Positions 48,301 to 57,600 are shown, numbered from the stretch's first letter. The stretch is DNA of 64,000 nucleotides from Flammeovirga sp. EKP202 (GCF_014534745.1 NZ_JACVVP010000027.1:1-64000); one strand, 5' to 3'. The notes: generated from the sequence alone by a model not told the origin. Made by a program: numbers and translations.

Positions 48301-49498
48301 TGCTCTGACAAGTGTAAATGATAAAGATGAAATACAAATTGATCTTAGTAGAGAAGATTATGGTATGCATCAAATTATTTGTCACGCCTTTAATGGTTGC
48401 GGTGAACAAGTTTCAGATACACTTTCTTTTGAATTAGTTGATCCAAATTATGACCTTCAATTAACGAGTACAGCAAGTTCCACTTGTACTGATGGTAATT
48501 TAACTTTTTCAGTGACAACTCCGGTAAGTGGTCAAACAATAAATTGGACTATACCTAATGGAGCATATATTGTAGGGGCAAATAATCAAAATGCTACGTC
48601 TGTTGAAGTAGACTTTTCAGGAGTTGCTCAAGGTAGTCATCAAATCATAGCATCAGTTCAAGCCTCTTGTAATGTTAATCTTGCAGATACAACTTCAATA
48701 GATATTCATACAGTTCCAAGCATTCATAGCTTATCAGCTAATAGAGCGTTATCTTGTGATGATGAGATAGTTTCATTCATAGCTGATGTGGATGGTGCAG
48801 AAAGTTATCAATGGACTTTCCCAAATGATGCAATTCTGATTTCTGGTCAGGGTACAAAGTTAGTGACTTTAGATATGTCAGATATTATTACAGATTCAGT
48901 GCAAGTTAATGTGACAATAGGAAATTCATGTAATGTAAATATCTCGGATTCTATACAAATTGCAGTACCTAGGGTACCTACAGTGTCTGGTATCGATATT
49001 TCAGATGACATTATTCATCCAAATGATACAGTGTCCATGACGGCATCTAATGTAATGGGCGGAGTAGAGTGTATATGGACTTTACCACAAGGAGCTCAAA
49101 TATTAGGAGCAGATAATGAAGAAACTATACAGTTCACAGTAAGAGAATCTAACCTTGGAGATCATAATGTAGGTGTGCAAGCTGTAAATAATTGTGGAGC
49201 ATCTACTATAACAACAGCAGTTATTCGTATCGAGTTTAACCCTAATTCTATTGAGAAGGAATACAAAAACGCAACGGTTGTTTATCCTAACCCTTCAAAA
49301 GGTGAGTTGTCATTGGTTGGAATTGAGGAGAGTTTAATATCGATAGTAGTGAGAGATATCAATGGTAGGATTGTAAAAAAATATCAGGGAGAACCGAAAG
49401 ATATACAGCTTAATAAACTTGGAAATGGTAAATACTTTATGGATGTTTTTAATGAGAAATCTAATTATGGAATCCATTCTATTATAATTCAGAAATGA
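45377..49498 (+). CDS. Very large T9SS cargo with GloVer-type tandem repeats and PKD-like domains
   Basis: The 1,373-residue secreted protein has a signal peptide (cleavage near LKAQ, residue 29). An N-terminal half of tandem repeats of the choice-of-anchor GloVer type follows (phrases such as GGENYSGIFFRIDPATNTV and GGKSNQGAIFKYEIATNKM), probably forming a propeller (about 40-820). Four or five PKD/Ig-like domains with alternating W-T/S-x-P patterns occupy about 850-1280. A type A sorting domain (VVYPNPSKGELSLVG ... IIIQK) ends it. No catalytic residues stand out. The gene is noticeably AT-rich. It is preceded by a 340-bp AT-rich gap and followed by a strong terminator. It is likely a cell-surface adhesion or glycan-binding protein. 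Confidence 0.85.
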   Translation: MKVNRFFKVYPFALFSILFILSIITNLKAQPYLMNTNSSGGIQNAGGISIYNLSSPAGTPPEFYDHGESFTGQPGDFSSLILASDGYIYGHTEGGGENYSGIFFRIDPATNTVTQLFSFDYNNHFPIYNMVEHNQVLYGVMRRSSREDVVFAIKLSDPTHLIALTNLTDRFKIKRLGGGFYKLNNKLYATIFDGLDGSNIVNGGVYEYDLSTGNDRILCSSPYGYILSSGALSHRNVQGRDRLIVANSSSPYGAGGFYEVDAESGFIHEISVVRDRKFKGSKFSGVFRNSSGDFYSRSFEDGSAGVGTLVSILPDDKKVTKEFTLTPANGTAITNLVPNGHDLIGMTQPFDFLSSGPNRGVIYQIDRHGNYKELYHFKDMSYPSEFFIITNDNGGTVWGIAGYGGKSNQGAIFKYEIATNKMEVIANFGSDTGFVPETRLTSFKDGKYTFSNRDGGIKNGGTLASFDPSTGAIGHLYATGNNSLAKQGYSNGAFLASNGKYYAIERTRATAYDIYKDSLFYRDRLVQFNDDLDSVTVLTARFKNRINETNEYAPYNVIGEIIEIQGKLVFTYTNRLYTYDLSSGQFTELLDLHSKRNVDNSDAAWDWGELFSTAVTKKDDNTYYYATQGSGEVLPNTHCGTILKLDVSTSPWTISHEYTIDPLTSNSAYRSRIQVRSAGRGGVGVKGRMLILPGTNSDPDTLVLASEYNSPTTLGCILAYPMGENGNRIGTTHIIKEFPETGFDPDSNTSANDSTDGWFPMADLAYYDNKIYGFTKGGLTGSYTSADHGAERGTAAFNGTFWSIDRANANAFELLYTLEESTGISPLLTSTDIIQLAPISGNKLNADTLGCAITTRTFKVYGYNRGTLQWWSSNSNVTLVPSMTNADSATFDFSNVPANLEQTTTISVAAYNPIAASAYQYGDTLLWDVHQYVQPSIGNIVSSVDLHCPVQHARLTLSSYTHVDSFYWEIPTDIVALTSVNDKDEIQIDLSREDYGMHQIICHAFNGCGEQVSDTLSFELVDPNYDLQLTSTASSTCTDGNLTFSVTTPVSGQTINWTIPNGAYIVGANNQNATSVEVDFSGVAQGSHQIIASVQASCNVNLADTTSIDIHTVPSIHSLSANRALSCDDEIVSFIADVDGAESYQWTFPNDAILISGQGTKLVTLDMSDIITDSVQVNVTIGNSCNVNISDSIQIAVPRVPTVSGIDISDDIIHPNDTVSMTASNVMGGVECIWTLPQGAQILGADNEETIQFTVRESNLGDHNVGVQAVNNCGASTITTAVIRIEFNPNSIEKEYKNATVVYPNPSKGELSLVGIEESLISIVVRDINGRIVKKYQGEPKDIQLNKLGNGKYFMDVFNEKSNYGIHSIIIQK

Positions 49499-49532
49499 TA
49501 AAAAAGTAATTTTCAAGTAACATACAAAGTTG

Positions 49533-49564
49533 AACACCTCTTAAAATAAGGGGTGTTTTCTTTT
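49533..49564 (+). terminator. Terminator of the 45377 T9SS gene
   Basis: AACACCTCTTA pairs with TAAGGGGTGTT (one G-U pair) around a three-base loop and is followed by TTCTTTT. Confidence 0.8.
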
Positions 49565-49657
49565 GTTTAAGATGACTAAAAACATTTTACATGTTAATGA
49601 TAACTTATTAAACCTTTGTCCTAATGACTAGATTTACTTAACTTCCATAAAGTAAAT

Positions 49658-50090
49658 ATATTGTAAACTAAGTTTTCGTTAATTAATATAACTCCTTTTA
49701 TAAAGGATTAATGGTAGTGTGTTGTGGTTCGCGAGGACGTTGCAATGCAACGACCCTACAGAACTGCATTTTAGATGGTTATTTTTAAACCATTGTTGTT
49801 TGATTTGTAATCAGACCATCATTTAGTAGTACCTCCCTCGGCCTTGAAGGGAAAAGCGTTAAGAATTTCATGTATTGAGCCGTTAAAAATGATTTTTTTG
49901 TTTGAGCTTTAGCGAGTTTAAAATCATTTAGGTGAGAGGAATGGAATTTAGCTTTTGACTTCAAAGCCTTGAATTTTTTGCTTCGTTTTTGTTTCAAGAC
50001 AAAAATGAAGAAGAAGGAAGCTTGAAAGTAGATCCTATAAATGCTGCAGAAAGGCTGATTGAAAGTTAACGGTAATTTAGTTTAGTAAAC
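49658..50090 (-). repeat. Dispersed hairpin-rich repeat, copy 5 (subtype B, complete)
   Basis: This is a complete copy of about 433 bp in inverted orientation. Its left end is TTGTAAACTAAGTTTTCG, and the right end its near inverse (AATTTAGTTTAG). Instead of the CGAATG hairpin arm it carries a ~150-bp arm containing the REP-like palindrome GGACGTTGCA/TGCAACGaCC (49735-49753). The central blocks are the same as in subtype A. Confidence 0.9.
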
Positions 50091-50108
50091 ACCAAAAACG
50101 ACCAATAG

Positions 50109-51128
50109 ATGTACATTAACAGAACCATCAACTTCAAAATCTTTATTCAAAAAGCCTATAAGCCATTAATATTTCTAGCGCTATATGGTGCATTGATTGT
50201 AGTGCTTTATGAATATTTCAATATGACATGGATCAAATTGCCATGGTCCATATTATCAATCGTAGGTACGGCAGTGGCTTTTTATGTGGGCTTTAAAAAT
50301 AATTCAGCTTACGCCAGAACTTGGGAGGCTCGTAAAATTTGGGGAGCGATCATTAATACCAGCCGTACTTGGGGAATACAAGCTAGAGACTATACATCCA
50401 ACCTTTTTGTGAATGGTCAAAAACTGGAGGAAGATGAGCTGTATCAAATTCATAGAGATTTAATTCTTAGACATATTGGTTGGACCTACCGATTACGTCG
50501 ACAGTTATGGAAACCTCAACCTTGGGAACATTCTCATAAGCTTTCTAATGACATGAGAAAAGAACTTGGAGATACTTTCGCTTCACTTTCTGAAGAAGAA
50601 GAGTTAAAGTTATTTATTGAAGACCATGAGGTGGAAGAGTTACTCCAGAAGAAAAATATATGTACACAAATCATAAGTAATCAATCTAAAAAACTCTTAG
50701 AGCTGAGAGAAAAGGGGATAATCGATGATTTTAGACATGTAGAGTTACAAAAATTACTTCGTGATCTTTATACCCAACAAGGAAAGTGCGAGCGTATCAA
50801 GAATTTTCCATTACCAAGACAGTATGCCAATACTTCTTTTGTGTTGACTATTTTGATCGTTTTTCTTTTGCCTTTTGGAATGGTGTCTCAATTTAGAGCT
50901 ATGGGTGAAGGGTTGGTTTGGTTGACTATTCCCTTTACTACAATTGTTGGAGGAATCTATTTTATCATGGAATTTGTAGGGGATTTTGCTGAAAACCCGT
51001 TTGAGGGGTTGGCATTTGATACGCCGATGACGAGTCTTTGTAATACCATTGAAATTGATCTGAAGGAAATGCTAGGGAAAGAAAAGTTGCCAGAGAAAAT
51101 AAAGCCACATGGTTTTGTTTTAATGTAG
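50109..51128 (+). CDS. Bestrophin-family (UPF0187) channel protein
   Basis: The 339-residue membrane protein matches bacterial bestrophins over its length. It has an N-terminal membrane pair (LIFLALYGALIVVLYEYF and WSILSIVGTAVAFYVGF), then the signature NNSAYARTWEARKIWGAI and a long helical cytoplasmic part. A second membrane pair (FVLTILIVFLLPFGMVSQF; LTIPFTTIVGGIYFIMEF) precedes the hallmark ending DFAENPFEG. Bestrophins form pentameric ion channels; bacterial members have been described as cation- or anion-conducting. It follows a repeat copy by 18 bp and is alone on its strand. Confidence 0.92.
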   Translation: MYINRTINFKIFIQKAYKPLIFLALYGALIVVLYEYFNMTWIKLPWSILSIVGTAVAFYVGFKNNSAYARTWEARKIWGAIINTSRTWGIQARDYTSNLFVNGQKLEEDELYQIHRDLILRHIGWTYRLRRQLWKPQPWEHSHKLSNDMRKELGDTFASLSEEEELKLFIEDHEVEELLQKKNICTQIISNQSKKLLELREKGIIDDFRHVELQKLLRDLYTQQGKCERIKNFPLPRQYANTSFVLTILIVFLLPFGMVSQFRAMGEGLVWLTIPFTTIVGGIYFIMEFVGDFAENPFEGLAFDTPMTSLCNTIEIDLKEMLGKEKLPEKIKPHGFVLM

Positions 51129-51152
51129 CGTTTTTAGAAATCATCAAAAAAT

Positions 51153-51186
51153 AAAGGCGTTTGAAACATATTGTTCTAACGCCTTT
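51153..51186 (+). terminator. Terminator of the bestrophin gene
   Basis: AAAGGCGTT pairs exactly with AACGCCTTT, 25 bases after the stop codon. The T-tail is short. Confidence 0.7.
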
Positions 51187-51209
51187 ATGGTCTAACGCAA
51201 AAGACAAAA

Positions 51210-51362
51210 TTAAACTTTATCTTTTTTTAATGTGATAAGAGCATAAGCAATTGCACCTACTAATGGAGGCACCATAAAGCCCATTGCTGCATATTCCAAA
51301 TACGCTGTTGCTATCATTGTCGTTGGAGTTAAGAGAATGTAATTCGGTTTTTTACGCCACAA
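51210..51362 (-). pseudogene. Possible remnant or microprotein gene: short hydrophobic frame
   Basis: A minus-strand frame of 50 codons (TTG start at 51362; an ATG at 51317 gives 35) begins WRKKPNYILLTPTTM. It continues with a hydrophobic segment (AAMGFMVPPLVGAIAYALI) and ends in a basic KKDKV tail. It reads like the C-terminal end of a multi-pass transporter, and it extends upstream without a start codon to near the end of the DnaJ-like gene. It could be a decayed transporter or an uncalled membrane microprotein. I cannot name a family. Confidence 0.3.
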
Positions 51363-51416
51363 GTATAAACAATTGTGCGTCCTAATCCAACAAAAGAACT
51401 GATTTTAGTCATTCTT

Positions 51417-52322
51417 TTATTCTGACAATTCTTTCACTTTTTTGATCAGTTCTTTTTGCTCATCGGTAAGCGAAGTTGGAACTTTCACATTATAAGTAAT
51501 ATATAAATCACCGAAGACCTCATCTTGTTTGTATTTAGGGAAACCTTTACCTCTGAGTTTCACCTTCATACCATTTTGAGCTCCCTCTTTTACTTTCAAT
51601 TTCACTTTACTATCAAAAGTATCAATGGTAATATCTCCACCCAATAAAGCAGTATATAAATCAAGGTCTACAGTTTTGTAAAGATCACTTTCTTTACGTT
51701 CAAATTCAGTATTATTGATAATATTGAAAGCAATCAAAAGGTCACCGTTCTGACCTCCGTTTATTCCCGCTTTACCATGACCAGGAATCTTGATGACTTG
51801 ACCATCTGCAATACCAGCAGGAACTGTTACTCTAATATTTTTATTATTGATCTTATAAGTACGCTTCTCTGTTTTGTAGATGTCTTTAAGGTCTAAAGTG
51901 ACATTGACTTTGTAATCTCCACCTTTTTTAGGTCTTGGAGAAGATGCTCCACCAAACATTGAGTTAAAGAAGTCTGAAAAATCGGTACCGCCTTGGCCTC
52001 CACCGAAGCCGCCAAAGCCGCCTCCACCAAAACCACCACCGCCGCCGAAACCTCCAAATCCTCCGCCACCGAAGCCTTGAGATTCGAACTGATCAGCGTG
52101 TTCCCAGTCTTTTCCGTATTTATCGTATTTCTTTCTATTTTCCTCGTTCCCTAATACCTCATTTGCTTCATTGATTTGCTGAAACTTCTTTTTGGCTACA
52201 TCATCGTCTGGAATTTTGTCAGGATGATATTGACGAGCTAATCTTCTATATGCTTTTTTTATTTCGCTTTGAGAGGCACTTTTGTCAATCCCAAGCACTT
52301 GATAATAATCTATATATTCCAT
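51417..52322 (-). CDS. DnaJ-like co-chaperone of the CbpA type
   Basis: The 301-residue cytoplasmic co-chaperone has a J domain (residues 3-70, HPD in [10 protein letters not shown]), a striking Gly/Phe region (about 85-125, repeated [10 protein letters not shown]) and the two beta-sandwich DnaJ C-terminal domains (from ~140, [20 protein letters not shown]). It lacks the four CxxCxGxG zinc-finger repeats, which separates it from DnaJ and places it with CbpA. It stimulates DnaK ATPase activity and binds unfolded clients. No cbpM modulator gene lies beside it. It appears to be a single-gene unit. Confidence 0.92.
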   Translation of the reverse strand: MEYIDYYQVLGIDKSASQSEIKKAYRRLARQYHPDKIPDDDVAKKKFQQINEANEVLGNEENRKKYDKYGKDWEHADQFESQGFGGGGFGGFGGGGGFGGGGFGGFGGGQGGTDFSDFFNSMFGGASSPRPKKGGDYKVNVTLDLKDIYKTEKRTYKINNKNIRVTVPAGIADGQVIKIPGHGKAGINGGQNGDLLIAFNIINNTEFERKESDLYKTVDLDLYTALLGGDITIDTFDSKVKLKVKEGAQNGMKVKLRGKGFPKYKQDEVFGDLYITYNVKVPTSLTDEQKELIKKVKELSE

Positions 52323-52691
52323 TGTTAATTCTTTCTGGTCGTTCTAATTTGACATATTAATAAATGGTGTATTCTACTCGAAGAGTGCTTTATACTCTTC
52401 TTTTCCCTTTATTGGATCACGAATATAAAGTTATAGTAACCATTTTTACTAAAAATTTAAGGAGAAAGTTTTTAATTAAGATCGCTTTTAACTGTAACTC
52501 TAGTCTCACCAATTATTGGGATACAATTTATCCTACATAATATAATACGTAAGAAAGATATTATGTTTAATAGAAATTGAGAAATATTTACAAAATCTTT
52601 CAATACATCCCTTTTAGAACATGGAGAATAGAGTATGAAACAGAAGTTAATCTGTCTTTTTGCTTCATTTATAATGTGCATTGTAAGGTAA

Positions 52692-53129
52692 GTACGCTGT
52701 AAACTAAATTATCGTCAACTTTCAATCAGCCTTTCTGCCAGCATTTATAGGATCAACTTTCAAACTTCCTTCTTCTTCATTTTTGTCTTGAAACAAAAAC
52801 GAAGCAAAAAATTCAAGGCTTTGAAGTCAAAAGCTAAATTCCATTTCTCTCGCCTAAATGATTTTAAACTCGCTGCGCTCAAACAACAAAATCATTTCTA
52901 ACGGCTCAATACATGGAATTCTGAACGCTTTTCCCTTCAAGGCCGAGGGAGATACTACTAAATGATGGTCTGATTACATGTTAAAAGACAAAGGTTTTAT
53001 AATAATTTTCTAAAATGCAGTTCTGTAGGGACGTTGCATTGCAACGTCCTCGCGAACCACAACACACTACCATTAATCCTTCATAAAAAGTAGTTGCATT
53101 AATTAACGAAAATTTAGTTTACAGTGTAG
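52692..53129 (+). repeat. Dispersed hairpin-rich repeat, copy 6 (subtype B, complete)
   Basis: This is a complete copy of about 438 bp. The left end is CTGTAAACTAAATTATCG, and the right end its near inverse (AATTTAGTTTACAGTG). The arm with the REP-like palindrome GGACGTTGCATTGCAACGTCC-type stem (about 53029-53049) closely matches copy 5. The first hairpin reads TTTTTGT/ACAAAAA. The rest of the 52323-53164 gap is AT-rich DNA without a convincing gene. Confidence 0.92.
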
Positions 53130-53164
53130 TAAGTTTCACCAACATTCAATAGACCTTTCTACTA

Positions 53165-54097
53165 TTATTTATACAAAGCCCCTTGATAAGTATCTCGCTC
53201 TTTTAATCTCTTTTCAATCATCAATTGAATTTGATTGGGACGAATACCCCAATTAGGTGCAATTCTTAAGTTGATAGGGGTGTCGCTGCTGAAACGTTGG
53301 ATAGCAATATCGGGACGAAGCCTTTCTAAGAAATCCACCATAAAATCCACATATTCATCAGGCTGGAAAAGCGGAAATTGAGAGGGGTCTTCTTTGAATT
53401 GTTTAGCCATGATCGTTCCTTTTACAATCTGTAATTGATGAAACTTTAACGATTCTAGTGGCAATTTATTTAAGATTTCGGCTTGTGCTAAAGTTTCTTC
53501 TCTTGTTTCACCGGGTAAACCAAATAACATATGTCCTGCTACTGAAATACCTCTATCAACTACTTTTTGAATCGCTTCTACAGCGTCTTCAAACGAGTGC
53601 CCTCTGTTTACTCTGTCTAATGTTTTGTTATAGCAAGATTCAATACCGAATTCGATAAAAATCAAATGTTCTTTGGATAATTCTTCGAGGTAATCCAATT
53701 GTTCATCAGAAAGACAATCAGGACGGGTACCAATCACTAAACCATCAATTTTTGGATGGTTTAATGCTTCAGAATAGATTTCTTTCAAATATTCCAAAGT
53801 TCCATACGTATTGGAATAGGCTTGGAAATACCCTACAAATGCTTTTGCACTATGGTATCTGCCAGGTAGAAATTCCATACCATGATCAATCTGTTTTGTG
53901 ATACTCAGCATTCCATCATGAAGGTAATTTGGAACGAAACTATCATTGTTACAAAAAGTACAGCCACCATATCCCAATGAACCATCTCTATTCGGGCAGG
54001 TAAATTCCGCATGAATAGAGACTTTTTGAATACGTCCTCCATATTTATTTTTTAACTGTTGGGAGTAGGGGAAATACCTTCTAGATTGAAAGTTCAT
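53165..54097 (-). CDS. TIGR01212-family radical SAM protein (YhcC/YtqA-like)
   Basis: The 310-residue iron-sulfur enzyme belongs to the TIGR01212 group. The start I use is the ATG at 54097 (MNFQSRRYFPYSQQLK); an in-frame TTG two codons upstream is less likely. The cluster-binding region is CPNRDGSLGYGGCTFC, with the characteristic nine-residue insertion before CxxC, followed by GYFQAYSNTYG and LVIGTRPDCL. The LFGLPGE block is the SAM-binding loop. The function of this family is not settled; members are widely conserved and presumed to act in RNA or cofactor modification. It lies 21 bp after the MFS gene, so the two are probably co-transcribed. Confidence 0.93.
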   Translation of the reverse strand: MNFQSRRYFPYSQQLKNKYGGRIQKVSIHAEFTCPNRDGSLGYGGCTFCNNDSFVPNYLHDGMLSITKQIDHGMEFLPGRYHSAKAFVGYFQAYSNTYGTLEYLKEIYSEALNHPKIDGLVIGTRPDCLSDEQLDYLEELSKEHLIFIEFGIESCYNKTLDRVNRGHSFEDAVEAIQKVVDRGISVAGHMLFGLPGETREETLAQAEILNKLPLESLKFHQLQIVKGTIMAKQFKEDPSQFPLFQPDEYVDFMVDFLERLRPDIAIQRFSSDTPINLRIAPNWGIRPNQIQLMIEKRLKERDTYQGALYK

Positions 54098-54118
54098 GAT
54101 CAATGTGTGGTTATAACC

Positions 54119-55360
54119 TTATTTTGTGACTAAATTTTTCATTCGCTCTTTATGTGCTTTTGTATCACTGATGTGCTTGAACATAAAGACGCCTAGCATA
54201 GTTGCAATTACGCTACAAATACCGACTATGTTATAATTTTCCAGCTTATCTGTAATTGGATTATCAATTATTATCAGTCCTGAGGCGAATGAGGCCAATC
54301 CTTGAGATAGATTTTGTACAGCCGAACGAATACTCATAAAACTACCTCTTTGTTTTGGATCAGCAGTCCCTAAAATCAGAGCATTGGCAGGGATAGATCT
54401 TGCTCCACAAATAAAGAACAAAGAAGAGAATACAAGCACTACGGGAATACTCATTGAAGGTACATTGGTGAGTACTAATGCCGGAATGATTGTAATAAAA
54501 GAAATGATTACAAATACATGATACTTACCATGATGATCAGACCATTTACCAATTTTTGGAGAGAAATATAACGTGGCCAGACCTCCACACAAGTAAATCC
54601 ATGTGAGTTGTTGATCTAAAAATCCAATATTTTTCACCATATAAGGTGAGAAGAAGGGAATGAGTAAGAAATGACCGAAAAACACTAAGAATAAGGCAAA
54701 TAAGCCTTTCAGTTGTTTTGTGTTTTTCAGAACATTCAATAATGGAGAAAAGAAGGCCTTCTTCCCTTTAGTTGGGGTGTCATCCATGTGTCCTTTCATT
54801 TCCTCTAATCTATAATAACATACAAACCAAAGAATCGCGGATACCACTGCAATAATGATAAATGGAGCATGCCAATCAATTGTAACCCCTAGGTATAAAC
54901 CGATCGGTACACCTACGGCAGAAGAAACGGCAAAACCTGTCATTAAAATACCAATACCTGTACCTCTTTTTTCTTCTGGAAGCATATCACCGACAATTGT
55001 AAACAAAGTGGCATTGATCAATCCACCGAAAATCCCTGTAAACAACCGAGCAAAGAGTAGAAAATCGTAAGTATTTGCGACTCCACACAATACAGTTCCG
55101 AAGGTGAAAAAGGCATAGATGAATAAGAACATCTTTTTTCGTTCGAATTTATCAATAAAGAAAATGGATAAAAGCCCGGATACTGAGGCGGCTAGTGTGT
55201 AAGAAGATACCACTGCGCTCCATTGTATAGGTGTCATATCGAAAGTTTCTTGTAGAGTATGTCCTAAAGGCATCAATACAACGAAGTCTAAGATATTCGT
55301 AAAACTAACTGCAGCAAGCATGTATAGCGTTACTTTCTCTTTTTTATTTAGTGAGATCAT
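54119..55360 (-). CDS. Major facilitator superfamily transporter (DHA1-like)
   Basis: The 413-residue protein has twelve hydrophobic segments. It carries the family motif A region after TM2 (FFIDKFERKKMFLF), and the TM4-TM5 region shows GGLINATLFTIVGDMLPEEKRGTGIGI, as in drug:H+ antiporters of the DHA1 group. A central basic loop (DTPTKGKKAFFSP) separates the two halves. It is likely a proton-driven exporter of a small molecule; the substrate is unknown. It is the first gene of a two-gene unit with the radical SAM gene, although the pairing may be incidental. The upstream gap 55361-55695 is AT-rich without a visible gene. Confidence 0.9.
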   Translation of the reverse strand: MISLNKKEKVTLYMLAAVSFTNILDFVVLMPLGHTLQETFDMTPIQWSAVVSSYTLAASVSGLLSIFFIDKFERKKMFLFIYAFFTFGTVLCGVANTYDFLLFARLFTGIFGGLINATLFTIVGDMLPEEKRGTGIGILMTGFAVSSAVGVPIGLYLGVTIDWHAPFIIIAVVSAILWFVCYYRLEEMKGHMDDTPTKGKKAFFSPLLNVLKNTKQLKGLFALFLVFFGHFLLIPFFSPYMVKNIGFLDQQLTWIYLCGGLATLYFSPKIGKWSDHHGKYHVFVIISFITIIPALVLTNVPSMSIPVVLVFSSLFFICGARSIPANALILGTADPKQRGSFMSIRSAVQNLSQGLASFASGLIIIDNPITDKLENYNIVGICSVIATMLGVFMFKHISDTKAHKERMKNLVTK

Positions 55361-55695
55361 ACGGGAAATTGTTTAGGTAGAAGTTCGCCTTCTATGAATT
55401 GTCAGTCTATAGTTAAGTACACACATTTGTAAAGTTAGAGTTAAAACAATAAAAACGAGCATCACTAAACTTTTATTATGATAAATCTGTGTTAATCAAG
55501 TTATAAGCAGTTGTACAATTAAAATCGGAAGTTTTGGATTTTCTTTTTTAGCCTACTCTTCGTTAGAATATCATCACGTAGCTTCGACTATGCTCTTCTA
55601 TTCTGCCTTGATTAGACTAAAAAATAATAATCCAACTTATCCCAATTTTAAATGTACAACTGCTTAAAAGGAATTCAGGGGTTGTAAGAAAAAAA

Positions 55696-55727
55696 ATGGT
55701 CAGCTAAAATATTGATTAGCTGACCAT
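55696..55727 (-). terminator. Terminator of fbp
   Basis: ATGGTCAGCTAA pairs exactly with TTAGCTGACCAT, 73 bases after the fbp stop codon, and is followed on the minus strand by a TTTTTTTCTT tract. Confidence 0.85.
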
Positions 55728-55800
55728 TAAAGTGTGATATGATTGAGGAAGGAGTTGAGTGTATTGATGAATACAAACTATCTCATTCTTGTACTTTTTC

Positions 55801-56844
55801 TTATTTTACTTCTACACCATTGACGGGAGGTGTAGTAACCGTTTCATGTTTTTTACCTTGTAAGCATGCCATAGCTTCTTCCACCATTTTCGGAGAACCA
55901 ACATAAAAAGGAGTTCTCTGATGGAATTCGGTTGGTTTGATGTCTAAAATTCGTTGATAGCCATCAGTTGCCATTGCCCCAGATTGCTCTGCTAGGAAGG
56001 CCAAAGCATTACATTCATAAAGCAAACGTAGTTTACCGCTTTTATACTTGGAAGTTGATGGGTAAATATAAATTCCACCTTTCAATAAGTTTCTATGAAA
56101 ATCTCCAACTAATGAACCGATATAACGGCTAGAGTATTCTCTATCCTTACATTTTGTGATATAATCTTTTAAACCTTCGTCGAAAGTATTATAACCACCT
56201 TCATTGATAGAATAGATTTGACCATCTTCTTTAGACTGCATATTTGGGTGAGATAAGAAGTATTCACCTAAAGAAGGTTCATACGTAAATCCATTTACAC
56301 CATATCCAGTACTGTAGACAAGCATGGTAGAAGACCCGTAGAGTACATAGCCAGCAGCTACTTGTTCAGTACCTTGTTGTAACATATCTTCTTTGGTAGG
56401 GGGTCTACCAATAGGTGATCTTCTTCGATAAATCGAAAAGATTGTACCTACAAGTACGTTTACATCAATGTTCGAAGAACCGTCTAAGGGATCTATAGTA
56501 ACGATGTATTTTGCATGATGATTACCCGTGTCGATAATTCCGTCTACCTCTTCAGAGATGATTCCACATGTTTCTCCACCTTTTGAAAGTGCTCTTGTAA
56601 AACGAATGTCTGCAATCATGTCTAGTTTTTGTTGCGCTTCTCCCTGCACGTTTTCTGCTCCTGCACCTCCTTCAATTCCAGCCAAACCGGCTCTATTGAT
56701 TTCTCTGTTGATGATTTTTGAAGCTAAAGCGATATCACGAAGTAGCTGAGATAGTTCTCCTGTAGCATAAGGAAATTGTTCTTGCTTTTGAGCGATAAAA
56801 CGATCTAGCGCTGTACCGACTGAAGCAGTAAGTTTATCCATCAT
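55801..56844 (-). CDS. fbp: Fructose-1,6-bisphosphatase class I
   Basis: The enzyme hydrolyses fructose 1,6-bisphosphate to fructose 6-phosphate, the committed step of gluconeogenesis, in the cytoplasm. The open frame extends to 56997, but I chose the first Met of [16 protein letters not shown] (56844), because homologues begin there and the upstream residues overlap the neighbouring terminator. The resulting 347 residues fits the family. Metal and substrate motifs are present: [21 protein letters not shown], the [19 protein letters not shown] block and [17 protein letters not shown]. It is a single-gene unit, separated by a terminator from the phasin-like gene upstream. Confidence 0.95.
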   Translation of the reverse strand: MMDKLTASVGTALDRFIAQKQEQFPYATGELSQLLRDIALASKIINREINRAGLAGIEGGAGAENVQGEAQQKLDMIADIRFTRALSKGGETCGIISEEVDGIIDTGNHHAKYIVTIDPLDGSSNIDVNVLVGTIFSIYRRRSPIGRPPTKEDMLQQGTEQVAAGYVLYGSSTMLVYSTGYGVNGFTYEPSLGEYFLSHPNMQSKEDGQIYSINEGGYNTFDEGLKDYITKCKDREYSSRYIGSLVGDFHRNLLKGGIYIYPSTSKYKSGKLRLLYECNALAFLAEQSGAMATDGYQRILDIKPTEFHQRTPFYVGSPKMVEEAMACLQGKKHETVTTPPVNGVEVK

Positions 56845-56953
56845 AATTTTTGGTGAATAATTTTTGTGTTTTTTCGTTGTCTTATATTGGTTGGATAAAA
56901 TTAGGTAATTATTTCTGATTTGTTGCAATCGATTGCAGTAAGTATAAAAAAAA

Positions 56954-56990
56954 GACCGACAATTCTGTACAACATACAGTACTGTCGGCC
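56954..56990 (-). terminator. Terminator of the phasin-like gene
   Basis: GaCCGACA...TGTCGGcC with an inner CTGTA/TACAG pairing lies 29 bases after the phasin-like stop codon, followed by eight T residues on the minus strand. Confidence 0.85.
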
Positions 56991-57018
56991 CACACACATC
57001 ACAAAAGTACCAAAAGGC

Positions 57019-57411
57019 TTACGCTTTCGACGCTTCTGAAGACGTAGTAGTTTTCTTAGCTGGAGCTTTTTTAGGTGCAGCTGTCTTTGCTTGAGCAGCT
57101 TCCAAAGCTTCAATTCTTGCTTTTAAGATCTCTACCTCTTCAGAGTCTCCACCTTTAAACATTGAAGTGATCTTGTCAAAATCAAAGTTTAATGATGATG
57201 TAAATTTTTCAGCTAATGTTTTGAGTTGCTCTTCAAATTCGCTTTTCTTCGCTTCAGTGCTATCAACAAATTCGTCTACTATTTTCTTCCCTTCTTCAAC
57301 AGTCAATTTCTCTTCTGCTACTAATTTGTCAACAACTTCTTGAATTTTCTCGATAGTAAATGCTGTAATACCGACACCAGTATATACTAGCTTTTTTAAT
57401 AGTTCTTCCAT
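57019..57411 (-). CDS. Phasin-family-like helical protein with Lys/Ala/Pro tail
   Basis: The 130-residue protein is almost wholly helical and charge-rich: an amphipathic start (MEELLKKLVYTGVGITAFT), a long helix with EKLTVEEGKKIVDEFVDS and a coiled-coil-like end. A low-complexity tail, AAPKKAPAKKTTTSSEASKA, follows. This layout resembles phasin/PhaF-like proteins and other granule- or nucleoid-associated proteins; the tail resembles histone-H1-like basic tails. Phasins coat polyhydroxyalkanoate granules, but no PHA synthesis gene occurs in the window, so the role is uncertain. It has its own terminator and lies 22 bp from fbp's untranslated extension. Confidence 0.75.
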   Translation of the reverse strand: MEELLKKLVYTGVGITAFTIEKIQEVVDKLVAEEKLTVEEGKKIVDEFVDSTEAKKSEFEEQLKTLAEKFTSSLNFDFDKITSMFKGGDSEEVEILKARIEALEAAQAKTAAPKKAPAKKTTTSSEASKA

Positions 57412-57600
57412 GGTGCTTATTTTTTATTTTGTGGTTAAACTTAACTGTTCAATCACCTTGAGTTATTGTTTTTACAAAGGTAGTAAAAATAAATGAATGA
57501 ACAATCATTATTAAGACTATTCCGAAATTTAAGAAAAATTTTGATTTAAGGATAATCTCTTGATAAAGATAGAGATAAGTGGTGGAAATAACTATTGCGT

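Noticed and set aside
49785-49997. 70-codon minus-strand frame inside repeat copy 5, with a similar peptide in copy 3 (25644-25895)
   Set aside because: The frame exists only because these copies lack a stop that copies 2 and 4 contain; pairing of hairpin arms, not reading frame, is conserved across copies.
52472-52681. 69-codon minus-strand frame between the DnaJ-like gene and repeat copy 6
   Set aside because: Composition is like random AT-rich DNA (Ile/Asn/Phe-rich), with no recognisable domain or start context.
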